Both the position numbers and the translations under genes were made by a program. Under the pieces are notes generated by a model. The model searched no databases. It saw nothing but the letters and a program-made list of their open reading frames with translations, and was not told the DNA's origin. From the NCBI GenBank assembly GCA_024762375.1, contig JANTHQ010000182.1, positions 1 through 5,190 on the forward strand: DNA of 5,190 nt. The letters are read 5' to 3'. Below, in pieces: positions 1 through 5,166 of this stretch (its first letter is position 1; each line of letters opens with the position of its first letter). The stretch is from Anaerolineaceae bacterium (GTDB lineage: Bacteria > Chloroflexota > Anaerolineae > 4572-78).

Positions 1-1612
1 TGGCGGCAATAACCTGCGGCCCGGTGGGTTTCAGTAGGTCTTCTTTGGTAACCGGGCCATCTGCGCCTTCTTCATCCAGGATGATGGTTTTGCGCGGGGT
101 GGCGTAGGCATCTTTGATGTCGCGGGTTTCTTCAACCACCACGGCGAGTCGTTTTGCCTCCGATGACAGCAATGATTTGAGATATTTGATTCGCTTTGTC
201 AATTCTTTGCGCTCATCATCGAGTTTCTTCCGCTCTAGCGCCGCCAGCCGCCGCAACTGCATATCCAAAATGGCGGTGGCTTGTTCTGCGCTCAACTTGA
301 AGCGTTTCATCAAATTGGCGCGGGCGGTGTCGGTGGTGCGCGATTTGCGGATGGTTTCAATCACGGCATCAATGTGATCCAACGCCGTCAGCAACCCCAT
401 CACAATGTGCAGCCGTGCCTCGCGTTTTTTCAGCTCGAATTTGGTGCGTCGGACAATTACATCCAGCCGGTGTTCGATGAAGAGTGTCAGCACGCGGGGC
501 AGTGAGAGATATTCCGGTTCGCCATCCACCAATGCCAAATTGATGATGCCATAGGTGGCCTTCAAGCTGGTTTTGCTGAGCAGTTGTTCCAGCACTTTGG
601 GGGCGCGATAACCGCGCGTGACAGTCACCACAATCCGCATGCCCTCGTAATCCGACTCGTCGCGCAGGTCGCTGATACCTTTGATTTTGTCATTCCGCAC
701 GCCATCGGCAATTTGGGTGAGCAGGGTGGCTTTGTTCAACCCGTATGGAATTTCGGTGATGATGAGTTTTCGCGCGTTTTCCAAATTGCTGACCGGATTG
801 CTGTTGCTATCTTCACCGGAAATAATGCCCTGCATGGTGATTTTCCCCTGCCCGGTATTGTATGCCTGCGTGATGGTGTCCACCAACTCGCCGCCTTCGG
901 GGCGTTTGCGATAAATGATGCCGCCGGTGGGAAAATCGGGGCCGGGAATGTATTTCATCAAATGGTCAACGGTGATTTTCTTGCGGGCGCGCCAATTTTC
1001 TGCCATAAAAATGAGCGCATTGCACACCTCGCCAAAATTGTGCGGGGGAATTTTGCACGCCATCCCGACAGCAATCCCTTCGCTGCCGTTGACCAGCAGG
1101 TTGGGGAATTTGGCGGGCAGGTATTTCGGCTCTTTCAGTGTGTTGTCGAAATTGTCCTGCCATTCGATGGTTTCGGCGTCAATATCCGCCAGCAATTCTT
1201 CGGCGGGGGCGGCCATGCGAGCTTCCGTGTACCGCATTGCCGCTGCGCTGTCTCCGTCAATCGAGCCGAAGTTCCCCTGGCCGTCCACCAGCGGCACACG
1301 CATCGAAAAATCCTGCGCCATGCGCACCATCGCATCGTAAATGGCGGCGTCGCCGTGCGGGTGAAATTTCCCCATCGTGTCGCCGACCACGCGCGCCGAT
1401 TTGCGGTATTTCGCGTTCGAGCGCAATCCCATTTGGTGCATGGTGTACAAAATGCGCCGATGAACGGGTTTCAACCCGTCGCGCACATCGGGCAGGGCGC
1501 GGTCTTTGATGGTTTCCACAGCGTAATTCAGGTACGCCGATTTGAGCATTCGGGCAAACTGTACGGTTGATTGCCCGGAAAGAATGTCCATTGAAATTTG
1601 TTCAGGTGTCAT
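1..1612 (-). CDS. gyrA/parC: DNA gyrase / topoisomerase IV subunit A, N-terminal part (runs off window)
   Basis: This is the DNA-cleaving subunit of a type IIA topoisomerase; it makes the transient double-strand break through a tyrosine-phosphodiester link. I translated 537 uninterrupted codons. Near the N-terminus it has DGLKPVHRRILY (45-56). The winged-helix quinolone region is GKFHPHGDAAIYDAM (81-95), followed by VDGQGNFGSIDGD and MRYTEAR. Arg127-Tyr128 is the catalytic pair (E. coli GyrA Arg121-Tyr122). The intercalating Ile of GIAVGM is Ile180, and EIPYGLNKA and AILDMQLRRLAALE (tower and coiled-coil gate) follow. Ala89 stands at the E. coli Ser83 position and Asp93 at Asp87. The window ends at about the end of the breakage-reunion domain, so the beta-pinwheel C-terminal domain and any GyrA box are not visible, and gyrase versus topoisomerase IV stays open. 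The ATG at 1612 has GGAGAG six bases upstream. It lies 159 bp after gyrB/parE on the same strand. Confidence 0.96.
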   Translation of the reverse strand, partial: MTPEQISMDILSGQSTVQFARMLKSAYLNYAVETIKDRALPDVRDGLKPVHRRILYTMHQMGLRSNAKYRKSARVVGDTMGKFHPHGDAAIYDAMVRMAQDFSMRVPLVDGQGNFGSIDGDSAAAMRYTEARMAAPAEELLADIDAETIEWQDNFDNTLKEPKYLPAKFPNLLVNGSEGIAVGMACKIPPHNFGEVCNALIFMAENWRARKKITVDHLMKYIPGPDFPTGGIIYRKRPEGGELVDTITQAYNTGQGKITMQGIISGEDSNSNPVSNLENARKLIITEIPYGLNKATLLTQIADGVRNDKIKGISDLRDESDYEGMRIVVTVTRGYRAPKVLEQLLSKTSLKATYGIINLALVDGEPEYLSLPRVLTLFIEHRLDVIVRRTKFELKKREARLHIVMGLLTALDHIDAVIETIRKSRTTDTARANLMKRFKLSAEQATAILDMQLRRLAALERKKLDDERKELTKRIKYLKSLLSSEAKRLAVVVEETRDIKDAYATPRKTIILDEEGADGPVTKEDLLKPTGPQVIAA

Positions 1613-1618
1613 AAAAAT

Positions 1619-1624
1619 CTCTCC
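1619..1624 (-). promoter_or_regulatory. Ribosome binding site of gyrA/parC
   Basis: On the minus strand GGAGAG lies six bases before the ATG at 1612, a good Shine-Dalgarno match and spacing. The same hexamer precedes the upstream gyrB/parE gene, which supports both start choices. Confidence 0.75.
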
Positions 1625-1769
1625 AATAGCGAATGGGTGAATGGGCGAATTTCTACCCCCACCCCGACCCTCCCCCTAGCAGGGGGAGGGAGTCACCGAC
1701 GGTGACGGGAGGGGGGTAGAATCTCCACCGACAAAATTATTTGCTATCCTTCATCCATTTTTCACTATT
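1625..1769. repeat. Outer arms of a nested inverted repeat filling the gyrB-gyrA spacer
   Basis: The left arm (1625-1650, AATAGCGAATGGGTGAATGG and on) is related to the reverse complement of 1739-1769 (AATAGTGAAAAATGGATGAA and on). Both arms share the order AATAG-GAA-TGG-TGAA-GC-AAT, with a few substitutions and length differences. Inside them is a second, much more perfect palindromic core. The whole could be a small non-autonomous mobile repeat (MITE/REP-like) with terminal inverted repeats. No protein is encoded here. Evidence for mobility would be further copies elsewhere in the genome, which cannot be seen from this window. Confidence 0.5.
1651..1721. repeat. Cloverleaf-like palindromic core (three stems)
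   Basis: Three inverted repeats are nested here. A 10-bp outer stem pairs TTCTACCCCC (1651-1660) with GGGGGTAGAA (1712-1721). Inside it, CCCTCCCCCT (1668-1677) pairs perfectly with AGGGGGAGGG (1681-1690) across an AGC loop. GTCACCG (1692-1698) pairs perfectly with CGGTGAC (1700-1706) around a single A. In RNA or single-stranded DNA this would fold into a three-way junction with two hairpin arms. It lies in the message between the two topoisomerase genes and has no T-tract after it, so it is more likely a repeat element or an mRNA processing/attenuation structure than a classic intrinsic terminator. Confidence 0.8.
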
Positions 1770-1777
1770 CACTATTC
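1761..1777 (-). repeat. Short tandem repeat GAATAGT x2 over the gyrB/parE stop codon
   Basis: On the minus strand the sequence reads GAATAGT GAATAGT GAA, a 7-bp unit present twice plus a remnant. The gyrB/parE stop codon (TAG, 1774-1772) lies inside the first unit. The repeat touches the outer arm of the neighbouring inverted-repeat element and may be part of the same repeat family. Confidence 0.5.
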
Positions 1778-3904
1778 CATCTCCCCCATCCGCTCGATGA
1801 GCCACGATTTGCGCGGCGGCACGGACGACCCCATCAGCAGTTCCAGCGATTGCTGCGCCGCGTGAAAATCTTCGATGGTGACCTGCACCAAATGCCGGTT
1901 GAGCGGCACGGGGTGGAACACGGGTTTGTCGTCGCCGTTTGAATCGCCGTTGGTGTAGGCATTGCGCGCCGCTTCAAACTCGGCGATGGCGGTATTTGCG
2001 GCTTCCAACTGTTCTTTATCCACCGCGAAAACCGTTTCGCGCAGTTGGTCGGGGTTCATTTCGCCCAACCCTTTATAGCGCTGAACTTCCACTTTGCCGG
2101 AAAGTTTTTTCACCAGTTTATCGCGTTCGGCGTCGCTGTATGCGTAAAATCGTTTTTTCCCGGCGGTGATTTGATAGAGTGGTGCAACCGCCCAGAAGAG
2201 TCGCCCCGCCGCCACCATTTTCCGCATAAATTTAAAACCGAGCGTGAGCAGCAGCGCGCCGATGTGCCCGCCGTCCACATCGGCATCCACCATGACGACC
2301 ACCATGCCGTAGCGCATATCGTCCAAATCGAAATCGGTGCCGACCCCACCGCCGATGGCGCTGATGATGGACGAAATTTCGGTGTTGCCCATGGCTTTGT
2401 TTAGATTGGAACGCCACACATTCAGAATTTTGCCGCGTGTGGGCAAAATCGCCTGATAGCGGCGGTCGCGGGCGAGTTTACACGAGCCGCCCGCGCTGTC
2501 CCCTTCCACAATATACAGCGCGGTGAGCAGCGGGTGTGTGCGCGAATCGCAGTCGGCGAGTTTGCCGGGCAGGTCGCTCACTTCCAGCATGCTTTTGCGC
2601 ATAATGCTGGCGCGAACCTTCGATTCGGCTTGGCGGGCTTGTGCCGCCGCCTGTCCCTGCTTCACCACCGAACGCCCCAGCCCGGTATTTTTGCGGAAGG
2701 CCTCTAGCAGGGCGTTATATGTGATGGAATTTGCCACCCCCTGCACATAATCGGAGGCGAGTTGGGTTTTGGTTTGCGAGGTAAATTGCGGGTCGGGCAT
2801 CAGCACTTTCAGCACGGCGGTCAACCCGTACAGCACATCGCGCCCGCTCACCGAGCCACCTTTGGTCATTCGCTTTTCATCGGCGAAGGTGTTGATGGCT
2901 TTGGTCAATCCCGCGCGAAAACCGGAAACGTGTTTGCCGCCATCCGGGGTGGGGATGGTGTTGACGGTGGAAATTATCAGCCCGTCGGGGTCGTTGGTGT
3001 CGGTGTGATATTGCAGCGCCAATTCAAACTCAATGGTGACGGTTCCGGCTTTTCCGGCATCAACCTGTGTTTTTTCGTGCACGTGAATCGGTTTTTTGTG
3101 CAGCGGTTTTTTCCCGTCATTCAGATATTCCACCCACTCAACCAATCCGCCTTTGTAATGGAATTGACGGCTGGGGAAATTACCTTTTTTATCGGGCTTG
3201 CGGCGATCTTCAAACGTGACGGTCACACTGGGAATTTGGAAGGCGATTTCCTGCAAGCGGTGCGCCAGTGTGTCGAATTCAAATTCGATGGTATCCAGAA
3301 ATTCGCTATTGGGTTTGAAAGATACCACCGAACCGGTCTGCTGTTTTTTCACTGCGTGTTTTTTGATGAGCCCCTGATAACCGCGTTTGCCCACCTCGCC
3401 GATTTTTTTGCCGCCTTCGGTGTAAATTTCCACAGGGGTGACGGGCAAGCCCAACTCGTGCCGCTGGGTGTACACCACCCCGTCGCGATGAACGGTCACT
3501 TCCAGCCATTCCGACAGCGCGTTGGTGGCTTTGATACCCACGCCGTGCAACCCGCCGGACGTGGAATAGCCGCCGCTGCCGAATTTTCCGCCGGTGTGCA
3601 ATTCGGTGAAAACCAATTCCAGCGTGGACTTTTTCTTTTCCGGGTGCATGCCGGCGGGAATACCGCGCCCGTTGTCGAACACGGTTAGGCTGCCATCCGG
3701 GTTGAGGGTGACATCAATTTGGGTGCACGCGCCCGCCATCGCCTCATCCACCGCGTTGTCAATGACCTCAAACGCCAGGTGGTGCAGGGCTTCAACCCCG
3801 GTGCCGCCGACATACATGCCGGGTCGCCGCTGAATATTTTCTGGGTAATCCAGGCTTTGGATGTCGGTTTCTGCATATGAAATCTGTGTTTTTTTTGGAG
3901 CCAT
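1772..3904 (-). CDS. gyrB/parE: DNA gyrase / topoisomerase IV subunit B (ATPase and TOPRIM subunit)
   Basis: This is the ATP-driven subunit of a type IIA topoisomerase. Residues are counted from the upstream Met at 3907. The GHKL ATPase domain has the catalytic-base motif FEVIDNAVDEA (Glu47, Asn51), DNGRGIP (78-84), TELHTGGKFG and SGGLHGVG (117-124). The transducer domain has GGKHVSGFRAGL and QTK with Lys380. The TOPRIM part has VEGDSAGG (Glu468), the metal-binding DADVDGGHI (Asp541, Asp543) and YKGLGEMNP (611-619). All core catalytic residues are present. At 710 residues it is longer than the usual roughly 640. The excess is partly an insert at about 627-668, before VQVTIED. NTIPTPDGG and a non-Arg residue after DGGHI look more like ParE than GyrB, but this is not decisive. 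The Met at 3904 is preferred: it lies four bases after GGAGAG, whereas the ATG at 3907 has only one base of spacing. The gene has its own strong promoter upstream and gyrA/parC follows. Confidence 0.96.
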   Translation of the reverse strand: MAPKKTQISYAETDIQSLDYPENIQRRPGMYVGGTGVEALHHLAFEVIDNAVDEAMAGACTQIDVTLNPDGSLTVFDNGRGIPAGMHPEKKKSTLELVFTELHTGGKFGSGGYSTSGGLHGVGIKATNALSEWLEVTVHRDGVVYTQRHELGLPVTPVEIYTEGGKKIGEVGKRGYQGLIKKHAVKKQQTGSVVSFKPNSEFLDTIEFEFDTLAHRLQEIAFQIPSVTVTFEDRRKPDKKGNFPSRQFHYKGGLVEWVEYLNDGKKPLHKKPIHVHEKTQVDAGKAGTVTIEFELALQYHTDTNDPDGLIISTVNTIPTPDGGKHVSGFRAGLTKAINTFADEKRMTKGGSVSGRDVLYGLTAVLKVLMPDPQFTSQTKTQLASDYVQGVANSITYNALLEAFRKNTGLGRSVVKQGQAAAQARQAESKVRASIMRKSMLEVSDLPGKLADCDSRTHPLLTALYIVEGDSAGGSCKLARDRRYQAILPTRGKILNVWRSNLNKAMGNTEISSIISAIGGGVGTDFDLDDMRYGMVVVMVDADVDGGHIGALLLTLGFKFMRKMVAAGRLFWAVAPLYQITAGKKRFYAYSDAERDKLVKKLSGKVEVQRYKGLGEMNPDQLRETVFAVDKEQLEAANTAIAEFEAARNAYTNGDSNGDDKPVFHPVPLNRHLVQVTIEDFHAAQQSLELLMGSSVPPRKSWLIERMGEME

Positions 3905-3908
3905 CATG

Positions 3909-3914
3909 CTCTCC
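3909..3914 (-). promoter_or_regulatory. Ribosome binding site of gyrB/parE (decides the start)
   Basis: GGAGAG on the minus strand is followed by C and then two consecutive ATG codons. Spacing is one base to the first ATG (3907) and four to the second (3904), so the second is the likelier initiation codon. Confidence 0.65.
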
Positions 3915-3956
3915 GTCTGAAAATTTGTGCCGGGGATAATCGAACATATATTCTAT

Positions 3957-3985
3957 ATTATCCCATATTGAATGCTTTTTGTCAA
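3957..3985 (-). promoter_or_regulatory. Sigma70-type promoter of gyrB/parE
   Basis: A perfect -35 hexamer TTGACA (3985-3980), a 17-bp spacer and the -10 hexamer GATAAT (3962-3957, five of six to TATAAT) read toward gyrB. The predicted start of transcription is near 3950, giving a leader of roughly 45 bases that contains the GGAGAG ribosome binding site. The downstream gyrA/parC gene is probably on the same transcript. Confidence 0.75.
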
Positions 3986-4040
3986 TGGGGATGTGCATCG
4001 TTTTCGGTGGCGAAACGGTTGCTGTCCCCCGAATGCCATG

Positions 4041-4083
4041 CCCATATATTGTGGTGCATCGCCAAAATACCCACATATTGTGG
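4041..4083. promoter_or_regulatory. Pair of related 14-bp dyads, possible operator
   Basis: CCCATATATTGTGG (4041-4054) and CCCACATATTGTGG (4070-4083) differ at one base and start 29 bp apart. The second holds a perfect inverted repeat CCACA-TAT-TGTGG; the first has the same dyad with one mismatch. Read on the minus strand the first contains CACAATATAT-G, which partly resembles the NrdR box consensus as I recall it (acaCwAtATaTwGtgt, normally paired about three helical turns apart). They lie 56 bp or more upstream of the main gyrB -35 element and just downstream of a possible second promoter. Identity of the binding protein is speculative. Confidence 0.45.
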
Positions 4084-4103
4084 AATCAAATCTTCCCATT
4101 TAT

Positions 4104-4132
4104 ACTATACGGGATTTGGGAGAATTATGCAA
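4104..4132 (-). promoter_or_regulatory. Possible second, upstream promoter toward gyrB/parE
   Basis: On the minus strand TTGCAT (4132-4127), a 17-bp spacer and TATAGT (4109-4104, five of six) form a weaker candidate promoter with a start near 4097. Its -35 matches only three of six. If used, the dyads at 4041-4083 would lie just downstream of its start, where a bound repressor could block it, and the gyrB leader would be about 190 bases long. Confidence 0.3.
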
Positions 4133-4163
4133 ACTGCGCGCGGAAAAAATTAGTACCGAAGGG

Positions 4164-4397
4164 CTATTCGTCGCCAACCCATTTTTCCACCAGTGTGAGT
4201 AAACCCCACAGTAGCAAAATGAGCCCCGCCCCGCCGCCGAGACACAACCCGCCGGTGATGGCCGCCGGCAAACCCCATATCGCGCCGATGAGCCCCGTGC
4301 CGACAACCAGCAGCGTGCCAACCACCAGCCACAGCAGAATGCGGTCGTTGCGGCGACGGTTGGCACGGTAATTGGTCGGGCGATTTTCTTCCGGCAT
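4164..4397 (-). CDS. Small two-helix membrane protein, function unknown
   Basis: This is a 77-residue protein I cannot assign to a named family. The N-terminus is polar and strongly basic (RANRRRNDR, 11-19). It is followed by a hydrophobic segment at about 20-42, a short Gly-Leu-Pro turn, and a second hydrophobic, glycine-rich segment at about 46-70 (LCLGGGAGLILLLWGLL). It ends in the charged EKWVGDE. The positive-inside rule suggests a helical hairpin with both ends in the cytoplasm. Its ATG overlaps the stop of the upstream lipoprotein gene by one base (TAATG), so it is probably translated by coupling; a weak AGGGA lies about seven bases ahead. The frame is open upstream to 4535, but that stretch is a His/Arg-rich shadow of the lipoprotein's Thr/Pro tail and is not included. 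I infer that it acts with the lipoprotein at the cell envelope. Confidence 0.8.
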   Translation of the reverse strand: MPEENRPTNYRANRRRNDRILLWLVVGTLLVVGTGLIGAIWGLPAAITGGLCLGGGAGLILLLWGLLTLVEKWVGDE

Positions 4398-5131
4398 TAT
4401 GGTGTCCCTGTGGCGGTGGGGGATATCACCGGTGTGCCGGTGAGTGTCGCCGTGGCGGACACCGTTGCTGTCACAGTGACGGTGAGATTTGCCGTGGGGG
4501 TGATGGCCGGGGTGGCGGTGGGGTCGGGCCCCCAAATGCCGATACCTTTTTCGCGGGCGGCGTTGGCAGCGGCGGTAAATTCGGCCTGCAAACGGGTGTC
4601 CGGCGCGGCAAACGAAACATCTGCCAGTCCCATTTTCACCAGTTCCAAATTGATGAGCGAGTCGCCCCGATACACATATCGCGGCAGTTCACCGGCATCA
4701 TTTTTGACGGTGGTATCTTGCACCAGTTTTACCACCTGTCCGTTCAACATGCGTTTCACGGTGTCGAATGCGACAATCCCCCACGGAGAATCGCCGGCGG
4801 GCGATTTTATCCCCAACAACCGCACGGTGTACACCTGATTGAGTAAATCACCCTGCATCACCACCTCTATCGTATCTGCGCTGGGTACATTTGCCACCAA
4901 AGCGAGCACCTCAGCCGGAAACGGGGTAGGGGTGGGAATCGGCGTTGCCGTCCACGGCACAGCCATCACCGGGGTGTTGGTTGGTGGGATGGACGTTGGC
5001 GGCACAGGGGTCGGCAACACCGCTGTCGGCCCTTGATAGAGCTGGAACGGAGTCGGTGCGGGTGTTCTCGCGGTGCAACCGGTGGTTATAACAATTAGAA
5101 AAATAATCGACAAAGCGCGCAATTTGTGCAT
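4397..5131 (-). CDS. Predicted lipoprotein with thermonuclease-like (SNase) domain, active site degenerate
   Basis: Counting from the Met at 5131, this 244-residue protein starts with a basic n-region and hydrophobic core (HKLRALSIIFLIVI) ending in TTGC. It is probably a lipoprotein signal with Cys19 as the lipidated residue. Residues 20-72 are a Thr/Pro-rich linker. Residues about 73-200 match the SNase fold: ADTIEV, VRLLGIKSP, SPWG, RYVYRGDSLINLELVKMGLA and AAREKGIGIW. Residues 201-244 are a Thr/Val/Pro-rich tail. In the staphylococcal enzyme Asp21, Arg35, Asp40, Glu43 and Arg87 matter. Here Asp86 and Arg103 look equivalent to Asp21 and Arg35. However, DTPE is replaced by KSPA, and the Arg87 position appears to be Glu148, so nuclease activity is doubtful. 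The frame is open to an ATG at 5182, but the start at 5131 fits the signal peptide and a promoter that ends exactly there. The stop overlaps the next gene. Confidence 0.85.
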   Translation of the reverse strand: MHKLRALSIIFLIVITTGCTARTPAPTPFQLYQGPTAVLPTPVPPTSIPPTNTPVMAVPWTATPIPTPTPFPAEVLALVANVPSADTIEVVMQGDLLNQVYTVRLLGIKSPAGDSPWGIVAFDTVKRMLNGQVVKLVQDTTVKNDAGELPRYVYRGDSLINLELVKMGLADVSFAAPDTRLQAEFTAAANAAREKGIGIWGPDPTATPAITPTANLTVTVTATVSATATLTGTPVISPTATGTP

Positions 5132-5137
5132 GGGTAC

Positions 5138-5166
5138 ATTATGATGATGTTTGCATTGTTCGTCAA
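5138..5166 (-). promoter_or_regulatory. Promoter of the lipoprotein gene, predicted leaderless transcript
   Basis: TTGACG (5166-5161, five of six), a 17-bp spacer and CATAAT (5143-5138, five of six) read toward the lipoprotein gene. With normal promoter geometry transcription would begin at 5131, which is the A of the preferred ATG, so the message would have no 5' leader or ribosome binding site. No Shine-Dalgarno sequence is visible before that ATG, which agrees. Confidence 0.55.

Noticed and set aside
584..1570. Long open frame of 328 codons on the + strand
   Set aside because: It is the exact codon-register antisense of gyrA/parC, open because the sense gene seldom uses TTA, CTA or TCA codons. 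Its Phe/His/Gly-rich translation matches no family I recognise.
1651..1721. Palindromic core as an intrinsic terminator after gyrB/parE
   Set aside because: No T-tract follows on the minus strand, and the next gene of the same complex lies directly downstream with its own ribosome binding site and no clear promoter.
2762..3688. Long open frame of 308 codons on the + strand
   Set aside because: It is the same kind of codon-register antisense shadow, here over gyrB/parE, which has all its family motifs on the minus strand.
3999..4017. Imperfect hairpin CGTTTTCG-GTGG-CGAAACG upstream of the gyrB -35 element
   Set aside because: It is short, has a bulge and is not placed where a known regulatory fold would be expected; it is likely chance.
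4127..4153. Eight-codon frame on the + strand with GGGAG ahead of its ATG
   Set aside because: It is too short to support as a gene, and the apparent ribosome binding site could easily arise by chance. It is kept only as part of the possible divergent-transcript finding.
4141..4166. T-tract after the small membrane protein gene as a terminator
   Set aside because: A run of six T follows the stop on the minus strand, but the sequence before it (TAGCCCTTCGGTACTA) pairs only weakly and forms no convincing hairpin.
4398..4535. N-terminal extension of the small membrane protein frame
   Set aside because: The 46 extra residues are His/Arg-rich and read in another frame through the Thr/Pro tail of the lipoprotein. 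The TAATG start at 4397 gives a sensible membrane protein.
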